Shown here: in pieces, positions 8,520 to 17,113 of the stretch
Layout: every line of letters starts with the position of its first letter
Numbering within the stretch: position 1 is the first letter of the stretch
Source of the DNA: Nocardia sp. NBC_01327
GTDB taxonomy: Bacteria; Actinomycetota; Actinomycetes; Mycobacteriales; Mycobacteriaceae
Assembly: GCF_035958815.1 (NCBI RefSeq)
Contig: NZ_CP108383.1
Span: 1,550,001 to 1,614,000 of the forward strand
Direction: 5' to 3'
Length of the DNA: 64,000 nucleotides
Made by a program: the position numbers and the translations under genes
The notes under the pieces: generated by a model
The model's input: only the letters and a program-made list of their open reading frames with translations
What the model was told of the DNA's origin: nothing
Databases searched by the model: none

Positions 8520-10370
8520 GTGCAGCTGGGCGTGGGCCAGTCGTTCGCGGAATACACGCTCGACGGCCTTCTCGGGCAAGGGGGAATGGGCCGCGTCTAT
8601 CTTGCGCGCCACCCGCGATTGCCCCGCCAGGTCGCGCTCAAACTGCTGGCGCCGGAGGTCTCGGCCGATCAGGAAGTACGCCGCCGCTTCGAGCAGGAGG
8701 CGAATGCGATTGCCCGCCTGGATCATCCGAGCATTGTCGGAGTGCACGATCGCGGCATGATCGACGGCCAGCTGTGGATCGCCATGCAGTACGTCGCCGG
8801 CACCGACGCCTCGCGACTGAATCCCCGTGAGGTATCGGTGCCGCGTGCTCTGCGCATCATCGCCGAAACCGCATCGGCACTGGACTTCGCACACAGCCGC
8901 GGCGTCCTGCACCGTGATGTGAAACCCGCGAACATTCTGCTGTCCGCCGCCGACACCGGCCGCGAAGAGCGCGCAATCCTGACCGATTTCGGCATCGCGC
9001 GGCTGCTGGATTCGAACACCCAGCTGACCGCGACCGGAACCTTCGCCGCCACACTCGCTTTCGCGGCTCCCGAACTCTTGTCCGGCGAGGCCGTAGACCA
9101 TCGCGCCGACCAATACTCGCTGGGCTGCACACTTTTCACGATTCTGGCCGGACACCCGCCGTTCGCCAGCGCCAATCCGGGGCAGGTCGTCGCCGGACAC
9201 CTGAGCAAGTCGCTGCCCCGCCTCGGCAGCATGCGAACCGATGTCCCACCGTTTTTGGACGATGTAATCGCCCGCGCCACCGCCAAGCGGCGCGAGGACC
9301 GATTCGCCAGCTGCACGGAATTCGCCGTTGCGGCGTTCGCGGCGCTATCAGGCCACGCACCGCCGGTCGCTCCCAGCGCTCCGACGGTGGTCTGGCCTCA
9401 GTCGACCAATCCCTATCAACCAGGCGGACATGATCATCCGGCGCCGCCCGAGTACGTCCCCGGTCCTCGAACGGGGCTGCGGCCCGCCGCGATTGCCGCC
9501 GCGGTGTTCGCCGCCGCGGCGGCATTCATCGCGACAGCGGGCGCGATCAGGCTGTACACCCTCTACGCCGATCAAAAAGCCAGAATTGCCGCCGTGAATG
9601 CCGCGGGACACAACGCCAACACCAACTACAACCCGCTCACGTACCTGGGTGTCGGCACCATAACCGCGGCAGTGGTGGCACTGCTGCTGTTCGCCGGAGT
9701 CGGTCAAATACTCGCCCGCAAACACTCCGGCCGCGTATTCATCGTGCTGGGCGCCGTCCTCTACACACTGGGCGCACTTCTCGGCCGAACCACCGATAAC
9801 CGCCCCTTCGAGATCTACGGCCTGGCCATCGAAACCGCCGTGTGCGTCCTGGGCGCAATTCTCGCCATCATCGCCGCCGGATACGCCCTCGCGCCGTCGG
9901 CGGTGTCCGTCACCGACCCAGCCCAAATAGCCAGTGTCCCTGTGCGATCGAGAGTCCTTCTCATTGCAACGGGATGTGCCGCCATAGTCTGCGCGATCCT
10001 CGCGGCCTTCGTCACCTACGGCTTCTCCAACCAAATCACGTACTCGCCCAAACCCATCACCTGCCGAGTGCTGATGGTCGCCGCGGCGGTAATGACCCTG
10101 CTGCTCTTCGCCGGAGGCATTGCCCTGCTGGCCCGAATCCCCGCCGGCCGATTCATGGTCGCCGCGGGCGGCACCGGATTGCTCGGCACAGCCGCCACCG
10201 AACTGATCACCCGCCACGTATCGACCCTCCCGCTGGAGGTGATGGGCGCGGAAATCCTCCCGTACTTCCAAGAACCCCTGGCAACGGTGATTTACGGTGC
10301 CGTGGCGGCTCTTTCGCTACTGGTCACCGTATCCGCCCTGTCCAAGGTGACGGGAAACGCACTTCGTTGA
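8520..10370 (+). CDS. Ser/Thr protein kinase with multi-pass membrane C-terminus
   Basis: About 616 aa from GTG 8520 (GTG 8517 is adjacent), with AAGGGGGA 5-6 bases upstream. The kinase domain fills the first ~280 residues: P-loop LGQGGMGRVYLA, VALKLL lysine, HRDVKPANILL catalytic loop, DFGIAR and the APELLSG motif. After a Pro-rich linker come about seven to eight hydrophobic segments, starting AAIAAAVFAAAAAFIATAGAI. The usual PknB pattern is a single membrane helix and an external sensor, so this tail is unusual. There are no PASTA domains. It presumably phosphorylates ESX or envelope proteins; its target is unknown. It lies next to substrate module 2, in convergent orientation. Confidence 0.85.
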   Translation: MQLGVGQSFAEYTLDGLLGQGGMGRVYLARHPRLPRQVALKLLAPEVSADQEVRRRFEQEANAIARLDHPSIVGVHDRGMIDGQLWIAMQYVAGTDASRLNPREVSVPRALRIIAETASALDFAHSRGVLHRDVKPANILLSAADTGREERAILTDFGIARLLDSNTQLTATGTFAATLAFAAPELLSGEAVDHRADQYSLGCTLFTILAGHPPFASANPGQVVAGHLSKSLPRLGSMRTDVPPFLDDVIARATAKRREDRFASCTEFAVAAFAALSGHAPPVAPSAPTVVWPQSTNPYQPGGHDHPAPPEYVPGPRTGLRPAAIAAAVFAAAAAFIATAGAIRLYTLYADQKARIAAVNAAGHNANTNYNPLTYLGVGTITAAVVALLLFAGVGQILARKHSGRVFIVLGAVLYTLGALLGRTTDNRPFEIYGLAIETAVCVLGAILAIIAAGYALAPSAVSVTDPAQIASVPVRSRVLLIATGCAAIVCAILAAFVTYGFSNQITYSPKPITCRVLMVAAAVMTLLLFAGGIALLARIPAGRFMVAAGGTGLLGTAATELITRHVSTLPLEVMGAEILPYFQEPLATVIYGAVAALSLLVTVSALSKVTGNALR

Positions 10371-10386
10371 GGAGTGATCCGCACGG

Positions 10387-11160
10387 TCAGCCGCATTCGT
10401 CATCGATCCGCCGAATGATCGCTGCGATGTAATCCTCGAGCACAGCGATGAATCGTGGTTCGTCCACCGCGAGAGCCTGTTCCGGGTCCGAGGTGAGGGC
10501 GTACCGGCCGTCGTCGACGAGATCCCGGAAGCGAACCTCGAAGCGAGCGATACCGCGGGGACCGAAGGCCGATCTGCCCTGGACGATGTGGACAATGCCC
10601 GCCGTCGTGAACGGAGTTTCGAGGAATTCGGCGCTTCGCGATATCACGGTATCCGATCGCGCGGCGATGCCGGAATGCCCGAAGTCGTAGTCCAGGTTCT
10701 CATCCCGGGAGACGAGGGCTACATCTCCCCGGCGGCCGCGCGGAGCAGGCGGCATGGCCGCGGCGACGGCATCGGTGAGCTGAAGCGGGTCGCACTCGAC
10801 AACGGTGTACCCGCCGCGACGCCAATACGTCGCACCCGGAAGCTGGCTTATCACATACCCTTTCGCGCCCTTCCTGACTGCGCGCAGGCGAATCTGGGAG
10901 CCCGCGCCCCACGGTTCCTGCTCGCTCCACCCGTACGCGGTCAGGTAGAGGTCGGGTCGGAAGAGCGTGTCGAAGACCCGGTGAAAGTCGCTGTCCAGCT
11001 TGTGGTTCAAGCGCACACGCGCCTCCCGCAGTTCGCGGTGGAACTCTTCCGCGGTCCTGGTCGCCGACGTGAAGACAAACGGTTCGGGCGGCTCTTCTCC
11101 CGCCTGATCCATCCACAGGACGTAGAACTCGGCTTCGGTGAACTGCCAGGACGCTGTCAT
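10387..11160 (-). CDS. espG: EspG-family ESX secretion chaperone (module 2)
   Basis: A 257-aa protein coupled to the upstream substrate gene by an ATGA overlap (11157-11160). It opens WQFTEAEFYVLWMDQAGEEPP and carries the family blocks RPDLYLTAYGW, IRLRAVRKGAKGYVISQLPG, GGYTVVECDPLQL and RSAFGPRGIARFEVRFRDL. It is closest in layout to the EspG at 29598-30401. Chaperone function for the ESX substrate encoded immediately upstream is inferred from the coupling. Confidence 0.85.
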   Translation of the reverse strand: MTASWQFTEAEFYVLWMDQAGEEPPEPFVFTSATRTAEEFHRELREARVRLNHKLDSDFHRVFDTLFRPDLYLTAYGWSEQEPWGAGSQIRLRAVRKGAKGYVISQLPGATYWRRGGYTVVECDPLQLTDAVAAAMPPAPRGRRGDVALVSRDENLDYDFGHSGIAARSDTVISRSAEFLETPFTTAGIVHIVQGRSAFGPRGIARFEVRFRDLVDDGRYALTSDPEQALAVDEPRFIAVLEDYIAAIIRRIDDECG

Positions 11161-12902
11161 TGCTCGGCAACCGGTGCGATGTCGTCGGACAGCTCTCCGA
11201 GCACCTCACCGAGATGTGTACCGGCTGTGAGGATATCGGCACGCTCGTCCGTCGAATCGGTAGTGGTCGCCGCCAACCCGGCGCTCGGAGTAGTGACGAT
11301 TGTCGAGTCGTCCGTCGTCACCGGACCGGCAGCGCGGGGGAAGAGTTGAGAATTCGGCGGCGTGCCGACCAGGTTGCTGACGGTCGCGGGGCCTCCGCTG
11401 CCGGACGACCCTCCGGAGGGGCTGCCACCGCCCGGAATCAGGCCCAGCTGCTGTAGTTGCTGGTTGACCACATTCTGAGCCGTGTCGGCGCTGTTCTTCA
11501 GACCGTCTTGCACGTCCGTCGTGGCCTTCTGCACCGCCGATTCCGCGGCTTGGACGCCCGCCTGTATCACCGTGCCGGCCTGTGTGACCAGAGATTGGAG
11601 GGTCGGGTCGGTGGTTGTGCTGTCCGTTTTCGTGTCCGTTGTCGTATCGGGACTGGTCGGATTCGAGTTCGTGGCATCGTTCGAAGTATCGCCGCCCTGA
11701 GAGGGATTCCCCTGCTGCGCCGGAGCGGTATCGACCTTCGTCGTCGTCGCGGGCACCGCGATCGACGCATTCGGGTCGGGCAGGATGGGAATGTTGGCGC
11801 TGGAATCCTTCACGCCCGCGACATAGTAGGTCTCCCACGCCTGCCGCATGGCCTTCATCGCCTGTTCGACCTCTGCCTTGTGCGAGGTATCCGGGTAGGT
11901 GTCGGCAATGCTCTTGTGCGGCAGGAAGTTCTGCAGGTTCGTGAGCCAGCTCCGAGCAGAGGTGAGATTGGTGCTCATGTACTCCATCGAGCCGGTCAGA
12001 GCGCCCAGATTCTCGAGATACTTCTGGACCGCGGTTTTCGCTATCTTCGCGGCCGGTGACGCCCACACCCCTTCATCGGCCGTGGCCGATCCCTGATAGT
12101 CCTGCAGGTACTTCTGGGTGGCACTGCGGAAATTATTCGACTGCGACCCCAAATAGGTCTGGGCCGTGAGCCAGTCCTGCGCCAGATTCCCGAGCTGATC
12201 GCCGATCCGCTGCCCATTGACGTAGTCCCAATGATTATGAAAGTCGTCCCACTCGTATTGCGCGCTGTACTCCGGCTCGACCCCCGACGAGTCGAGCGCC
12301 ACCTGGTCCTTGGCTCCGGCGAGCACAGCCGGCTGTTGCGTGCCAGGCTGCGAACCCGCCTGCGCTGCCAGTCCGGGTTGCCCGCCGGGTTGCGTAGCCA
12401 ATCCAGGTTGTCCGGCGGGCTGCACAGCCAGTCCCGGCTGCCCGGTCGCGGATACCGCCAGAGTCTGCTCCCCGCCTGCCTGCACCGCCAGACCAGGCTG
12501 CCCACTGACAGAACGGTACTTCTGAAAGGCAAGGGCCGCTTGCTGATCGGTGAACGTCCCATTCTTGAACACATCCGCCGACGCCTGATCGACACCGGTG
12601 AATATCTGCCCGGCCGCCCCGAACGACTCACCCATGGTGGTGAGAACCTGCCTGTGATCCTTCAACACCGTATCGATCAGATTCCTGGCGACAGCATTGA
12701 ACTTGTCAGCCAACTTGGCCCCCGACCCCCGCTGATTCAGCGGCTGCACGTCTTTCGCCCGCTGAAACACCCCGATAGCCGACTCCACCGCGGACAGCAT
12801 GCTCGCGCACTGCTGAGCCATCGTGCTCGCCGCGGTCGCATCAAAGAAAATCCCCGCGTGGGCATCATTCCGCAGCCCGGTCAGGGCGTTATCCTCACCC
12901 AT
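11157..12902 (-). CDS. Large ESX substrate with GQPGLA repeats (module 2)
   Basis: A 581-aa protein; ATG 12902 has a strong AAGGAGGG ribosome site. The N-terminal ~125 residues form a helical WXG100-like bundle. Residues ~133-187 hold the GQPGLA repeats, and the middle contains VWASPAAKIAKTAVQKYLENLGALTGSM and the shared AWETYYVAGV element. The tail is Thr/Asp- and Pro-rich with the family motif SQLFPRAAG and ends DIAPVAEQ, like the ending VVPVAEK of the product at 27736-29601. It overlaps its espG gene. The absence of a Sec signal and the family pattern suggest ESX export. Confidence 0.7.
   Translation of the reverse strand: MGEDNALTGLRNDAHAGIFFDATAASTMAQQCASMLSAVESAIGVFQRAKDVQPLNQRGSGAKLADKFNAVARNLIDTVLKDHRQVLTTMGESFGAAGQIFTGVDQASADVFKNGTFTDQQAALAFQKYRSVSGQPGLAVQAGGEQTLAVSATGQPGLAVQPAGQPGLATQPGGQPGLAAQAGSQPGTQQPAVLAGAKDQVALDSSGVEPEYSAQYEWDDFHNHWDYVNGQRIGDQLGNLAQDWLTAQTYLGSQSNNFRSATQKYLQDYQGSATADEGVWASPAAKIAKTAVQKYLENLGALTGSMEYMSTNLTSARSWLTNLQNFLPHKSIADTYPDTSHKAEVEQAMKAMRQAWETYYVAGVKDSSANIPILPDPNASIAVPATTTKVDTAPAQQGNPSQGGDTSNDATNSNPTSPDTTTDTKTDSTTTDPTLQSLVTQAGTVIQAGVQAAESAVQKATTDVQDGLKNSADTAQNVVNQQLQQLGLIPGGGSPSGGSSGSGGPATVSNLVGTPPNSQLFPRAAGPVTTDDSTIVTTPSAGLAATTTDSTDERADILTAGTHLGEVLGELSDDIAPVAEQ
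12342..12506 (-). repeat. Tandem repeat coding for GQPGLA(V/T/A)Q units in substrate 2
   Basis: Residues ~133-187 of the module 2 substrate repeat the pattern G-Q-P-G-L-A-x-Q-(P/A)-x-G, about 10-12 residues per unit, with one diverged unit (GEQTLAV). It is a low-complexity linker in the protein and a likely site of repeat-number variation between strains. Confidence 0.75.
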
Positions 12903-13264
12903 CCCACTCCCTCCTTAGGATCTGCTCGCATCCAGATCACTAATGGCGCAAGGCCCGCGATGGCACCACACCGAGCCACGGAACACTCACCCGCCCGCTG
13001 CCACCGAGCGGATAGTGCACTGCCGGAGCAGTTCTCAGCCCGCCGCTGACGATATCGGCAGCGGCGGCTGTCCGCTACGGGATGCGGGTCAACCGGTTCT
13101 GCTCTTGGAAGGGTGATCCGCCAGACCAGGAGGGCGTGTCCTGGATTCATGCCGCTGAATCAGCGGTGCAATGAGAACGCAGCCCCTGCTCGGCGTTTTC
13201 GGTTAGCCCCGGCAGTTCCCCTCGAGTTATCGTCCCGACCGAGCAGGCATGATCGCGAGGGGGA
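12903..13264. other. 362-base intergenic region between divergent genes
   Basis: It separates the minus-strand substrate gene from the plus-strand propeller gene and should hold both promoters. I see the ribosome site of each gene at its edges and one widely spaced inverted repeat, CTGCTCGG (13186-13193) and CCGAGCAG (13239-13246). There is no convincing gene or RNA. Confidence 0.4.
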
Positions 13265-14962
13265 ATGATGCATCAGTCGTATCAACAGGATCCGGCCCAC
13301 GGATCGTGGGGACCTACACCGCGGCAAGACTTCTCGTCGCTTGCTCCTGCACCCCCGTTGGATGTGAGTGTCGTTGCCGACCATTCGACAGCGTCGCGCC
13401 TGAGCAGGGCATCCGTACTGGGCCGTTGGCGCTCACCGAGAACCTGGATTTTTGTAGCCTCGATCCCACTGCTCGTCATGATCCGGGCAATCATCTTGGT
13501 CATCCTGAACGCGGCACACTCCGGATCCGGTCTTGTGGGCGCTCTGGGCACGTATTTCGCGCTGCTGCTGGTCACGATCATTATCGCTGTCCCGGTGACT
13601 GCCATCCGCCTGATGCGCCCGATCCCGCAGATCGTCGCGTACTCCTCCGCCGGTTCCACGCTTGCGGTTCGCTACAACCGGGACTCACTGGACCTCGCTC
13701 TCTCCATCGGCACAACGTCGATTGCCTACAGTCAAATCAAGGACTTCTTCACGATCGGTGATGCGGTCTACCTACGGGCTCATCGCGCGAAGCCGATCAC
13801 ACTGCCGCGACAGCTGTTTCCCGATCAGGCGTTGGCAATTATGGGGCGCCCGTTCGGCAGCCACTTCGTGTCGGTGTTGTCGAGTCCCGGTCAGGCATCG
13901 AAGCGGAAGCGCACCACCGTTATCGCAAGTGTGGCCACGCTCGTGGTCGTTACTGCGACGACCATGGCGATTGTCGTGTGGCAACACAGTGACAGTGGAG
14001 AAGGTTCGAGCCCGGCACCGACCATTCGTGCCAGCGTGCCTATCGGTCATGTCGCGCTGGGTATGACCGCCTATGGGGATACCGCCTATGTCACCAGCCC
14101 GGGCGGTGCGCTGTCGGTGATCGATACCGCCACAATGACAATCAAGTCTGTCATCCCGCTCGGCGCGGACCCTTACGGTGTCGTCTTCGATCCTGAGACG
14201 CGCAACGTCTATGTAGCGGGCTACGGTGCCGACGGTACGGGTTGGGTCAGTGTCATCGACGCGAACGTGAATGCCGTCCGGACCACAATCCCACTGCGGG
14301 CCTCATCCACGGGGCGCATCGCTATCGATCCGGATATGCACAGCGTCTACGTAATAGGCCATCGGCAGAACCACACGGACGGTGCGCTCGATGTCATCGA
14401 CACCACCTCCAATACCGTGGTGACCGAGGTCCCGCTCGATGCTTCAGCCGATGCATTGGCTGTGAATACCGCTACCCATGCCGTTTACGTCGGCAGTGAT
14501 GGTCCCGGCATGGTGATTGTCCTGGACGGTGCGAGCAGAAGAGTAACCACTAAGTTCCCCTTCGGAACACTGATCCGCGGCATGGCTGTCGACCCCGATG
14601 CTCATACCCTCTACGTGATGGGTGATGTGGACCAAAACCTGGACGGCCCAAGGACATTGAAAGTCTTGGATACCTTGTCCGGCGCGGTCCGCGCCACGCT
14701 CCCGCTCGATCCGGTTGCCGGCGGAATAGCAGTTGATCCCGCGACCCACCGTGTCTATGTTTTCGAAGAGCAGTCGAACGAAAAAGGGATCTCCGTCGAG
14801 GCGCATGTGCGGATACTGGATGCGAATACCAACTCTGTCACCGCCAAGGTCACGGTCAGTTCCGGGGAAAAGTTCCTAGGGGCAGGCCCCATAGCTGTAG
14901 ACCCAGCAACCCACCGTGCCTATGCACTCGACGCCTCCACGATCTCCGCGATCGGCCCTTGA
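13265..14962 (+). CDS. Membrane-anchored YVTN beta-propeller protein with YcxB-like segment
   Basis: A 565-aa protein; ATG 13265, with GAGGGGGA upstream. Two membrane helices near residues 60-120 are followed by a segment IAYSQIKDFFTIGDAVYLRA that resembles the YcxB C-terminal domain. A third helix follows near 218-240 (TTVIASVATLVVVTATTMAI). The C-terminal ~320 residues are YVTN-type propeller blades: repeats of the pattern VFDPETRNVYVAGYG, IDPDMHSVYVIGH, VNTATHAVYVGSD, VDPATHRVYVFEE. With three membrane helices the propeller faces outside, if the N-terminus is cytosolic. Such propellers bind proteins or ligands at the cell surface; the partner is unknown. Confidence 0.75.
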   Translation: MMHQSYQQDPAHGSWGPTPRQDFSSLAPAPPLDVSVVADHSTASRLSRASVLGRWRSPRTWIFVASIPLLVMIRAIILVILNAAHSGSGLVGALGTYFALLLVTIIIAVPVTAIRLMRPIPQIVAYSSAGSTLAVRYNRDSLDLALSIGTTSIAYSQIKDFFTIGDAVYLRAHRAKPITLPRQLFPDQALAIMGRPFGSHFVSVLSSPGQASKRKRTTVIASVATLVVVTATTMAIVVWQHSDSGEGSSPAPTIRASVPIGHVALGMTAYGDTAYVTSPGGALSVIDTATMTIKSVIPLGADPYGVVFDPETRNVYVAGYGADGTGWVSVIDANVNAVRTTIPLRASSTGRIAIDPDMHSVYVIGHRQNHTDGALDVIDTTSNTVVTEVPLDASADALAVNTATHAVYVGSDGPGMVIVLDGASRRVTTKFPFGTLIRGMAVDPDAHTLYVMGDVDQNLDGPRTLKVLDTLSGAVRATLPLDPVAGGIAVDPATHRVYVFEEQSNEKGISVEAHVRILDANTNSVTAKVTVSSGEKFLGAGPIAVDPATHRAYALDASTISAIGP

Positions 14963-15083
14963 CCAGAAGCCCCGGCCGCGCGGAGTCTGAACAGCATGGG
15001 CCGTCGGGGATAATCGCTGGTGAAGAAGGTTGCCACTGAAGTGCCGACCGGTCCTCGAAACGACGAGTAGGGAATAAGGGCTG

Positions 15084-15851
15084 ATGAGTGTTTCCGATGA
15101 AGCGCTGATTTCCGAGCGTGCCGAGTTGATACGGCAGAACCAGCAACTGTCCGACGAGGCGCGAAGCCTTGACGGGGTACGCGACCTCGATGGTGCTCGA
15201 GCTGCGCGGCGTCGATCTTCGGATGTGAAGAAGCTGTACACGAAGATTCTGCCCGACGTCATCGTGGCCCGCTGCCCTGAGACCGGAGAACTGGTGCGGT
15301 ACCCGATCGACATCGTCGGTCTGGATGGCTGGTTCTGGGACTTCAACAACCCGTGGCGGCGTATCTCGCATCTGCCGGCCTCGTGGCTGACCATGTGCGG
15401 AGCGATACGGCTCCATGAACCGGTCGCGTTCGCGCCCTTCATGTGCAGACCGGGCCCGGGAGTTCCGTTTGTGATTCCGCGAATCCTGGACCATGACGGC
15501 GTGCGTGCCGTGATCAATGAGATTCCGGTTGGTCTACACACCGGATGGGCGATCAGCTATTTCGGGCCGCGCCCGCAGGGGACGAAGCTGGAGAACACCT
15601 GGGGTGCGAACGTCTACGACATTTTCGCCGACGACGGCGCCTGGCTCGGCGTAGGTGAACACGAATCTCCGGTCGAGGAATATGATTTCGACCTCGAACC
15701 CTGGCTCGAGTCAGAGAAGCTGTTGTGGATCGCACCCGGAGATCCGGATGCTCGGTTGCGCACAGGCACGGCCGATTGCCCCTATGTCGGCGTCGAGGGC
15801 GAGCATCGAAAAGCGGGAATCGTCCGCGGCGAGCTGAGGCGTCGCCGCTGA
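15084..15851 (+). CDS. Conserved hypothetical protein, paralogue of 5057-5794
   Basis: A 255-aa protein from ATG 15084, with TAAGGG upstream. It has a charged helical N-terminus, then the same ordered blocks as the 5057-5794 product: VIVARCPETG, DGWFWDFNNPW, LPASWLTMCGAIRL, GLHTGWAISYFG, FDLEPWLESEKLLWIAPGD and GTADCPYVGVEGEH. Cytosolic, no recognised family. Unlike its paralogue it has no small partner gene beside it and stands convergent to the toxin-operon 3' end. Confidence 0.6.
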   Translation: MSVSDEALISERAELIRQNQQLSDEARSLDGVRDLDGARAARRRSSDVKKLYTKILPDVIVARCPETGELVRYPIDIVGLDGWFWDFNNPWRRISHLPASWLTMCGAIRLHEPVAFAPFMCRPGPGVPFVIPRILDHDGVRAVINEIPVGLHTGWAISYFGPRPQGTKLENTWGANVYDIFADDGAWLGVGEHESPVEEYDFDLEPWLESEKLLWIAPGDPDARLRTGTADCPYVGVEGEHRKAGIVRGELRRRR

Positions 15852-15863
15852 AGCTCTGCTGAG

Positions 15864-16652
15864 TCAGGCCTGCTCGGCCAGCTGGCGGAGCGCGGAAAGG
15901 CTGGCAGCGTGCTGGTTCGGAGTGGATTGCTCGATCACACCGAAAGTCCCTGCCGCATGAGCCGGCAAGGCGCGGCATTGGCGGAGCGCTTCGAGGGCCG
16001 GTAGGCCTGCCATGTGCGCAGAGATCAAGCGCGAGCGCCACAACCCTCCGGCAACCATGCTCGCTCTGCCTATCCCGCTACGAGGCAGGTATCCGGCAGC
16101 ATCATCCTCGGTGTCCGAGGCCCACACATATCCGACAACCGTGCCGTTCAACGTGACGGGAAGAAAAGTGACAGCCGAGACGGTGTCGGGGTTGTACGTG
16201 GTTGTAGGAGCAGAGACGAGCGGGCCCCAACCTTGCGAACGATCCTCGGGCGCTCCACTGGGGAAGGTTCCGTCCTGCACCCACGGACCTTTGCCCAGCG
16301 GCGCCTCAGGATTCAGGCGAAGCGCCAATTCCTGAATGGTTGACGCATCCGCTTGCTCGGCATCGGCGGCGACTCCGCCGAATTGCGGGTCAATCGCCCC
16401 TCCTATTTGCTGTCTGATCGCTTCTACCGCGGTCAGCCCAAGTCCGTAGGAATCGGCAAGCTTGTTGTACCAGTAGATCGAAGACTTCACTCGGTTGATA
16501 TCGATTGCCAGATGCGGCAGAAATCCTGCTGCCTTTCCGTTCTCCGAACCCCACAGGTATCCGACGAGTTGGTCTCCGAGGGTGACCGGCAAGTAATGAA
16601 CGGGCAGTCGCGTCCAAACCTCGTAGTTCGGTGGATTCGTTTGTGAGTTCAT
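15864..16652 (-). CDS. Protein with internal tandem duplication, candidate immunity protein
   Basis: A 262-aa protein; ATG 16652 has GAAGG 6 bases upstream. It contains two copies of one ~100-residue unit. Copy 1 runs LPVTLGDQLVGYLWGSENG, AAGFLPHLAI, then a helix with GLTAVEAIRQ. Copy 2 runs LPVTLNGTVVGYVWASDTE, AAGYLPRSGI, then LPALEALRQ. It is the last gene of the toxin operon, directly behind an orphan deaminase tip, where an immunity gene is expected. I do not recognise the family; an immunity role is inference from position. Confidence 0.55.
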   Translation of the reverse strand: MNSQTNPPNYEVWTRLPVHYLPVTLGDQLVGYLWGSENGKAAGFLPHLAIDINRVKSSIYWYNKLADSYGLGLTAVEAIRQQIGGAIDPQFGGVAADAEQADASTIQELALRLNPEAPLGKGPWVQDGTFPSGAPEDRSQGWGPLVSAPTTTYNPDTVSAVTFLPVTLNGTVVGYVWASDTEDDAAGYLPRSGIGRASMVAGGLWRSRLISAHMAGLPALEALRQCRALPAHAAGTFGVIEQSTPNQHAASLSALRQLAEQA

Positions 16653-16708
16653 CGGCAACCTTCACGAAAGGTGATGTGGGGCATCAAGAGACGGCGATAG
16701 AGTGGTGA

Positions 16709-17113
16709 TTACTCCGAAAGGACCTGCACACCCAGGGTGTTCAGCAATGCCGTGCAGATCTCACACGGTTGTGTCAGCTGGCCGTGTTCTGGGTTGCCGC
16801 CGGGCCGGATCTTCTTCGAGACGATGACTGCGCCTCTGAAGTGTTGTGCCGCGTCGTCCAGGGAAGAGAATCTTCCGTCGGCGCGACCGGAGTCGAGACC
16901 CCAAAGCTGGTCCGATACCAATGCAAGCTCTGCGCAGTTGCCCGGGAAGCGCTGCGCAGGGGAGGTCAACTGGGCCTTGATGAACGCTTCGACCGCCGGG
17001 TGATGATTCGGCTTCCCCTCGCCGAACATGCTGGTCTGGCTGAATATCTTTCCCTTTATGAGCAAGGACGACGCGGTTGCTGGAAAGGTCTCAGGCAAAG
17101 TACGCCTCCGCAT
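16709..17113 (-). CDS. Orphan YwqJ-type deaminase toxin tip
   Basis: A 134-aa ORF that overlaps the end of the SUKH-3 gene by 23 bases. After ~14 residues it matches the C-terminal domain of the giant toxin: SSLLIKGKIFSQTSM aligns with GTLLHDGILTAHTSM, HHPAVEAFIKAQ with THPVVQHLLDNI, NCAELALVSD with KCAEIALISD, and QPCEICTALLNTLG with EPCDTCKYILPELG. The zinc-binding CAE and PCxxC motifs of the deaminase fold are intact. It lacks any secretion or pretoxin part, so it is either a silent replacement cassette or a remnant; whether it is translated is uncertain. Confidence 0.6.
   Translation of the reverse strand: MRRRTLPETFPATASSLLIKGKIFSQTSMFGEGKPNHHPAVEAFIKAQLTSPAQRFPGNCAELALVSDQLWGLDSGRADGRFSSLDDAAQHFRGAVIVSKKIRPGGNPEHGQLTQPCEICTALLNTLGVQVLSE

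Noticed and set aside
13186..13246. CTGCTCGG...CCGAGCAG inverted repeat upstream of the propeller gene
   Set aside because: Arms of only 8 bases are separated by 45 bases. This is expected by chance in GC-rich DNA and is not placed like a terminator or operator.
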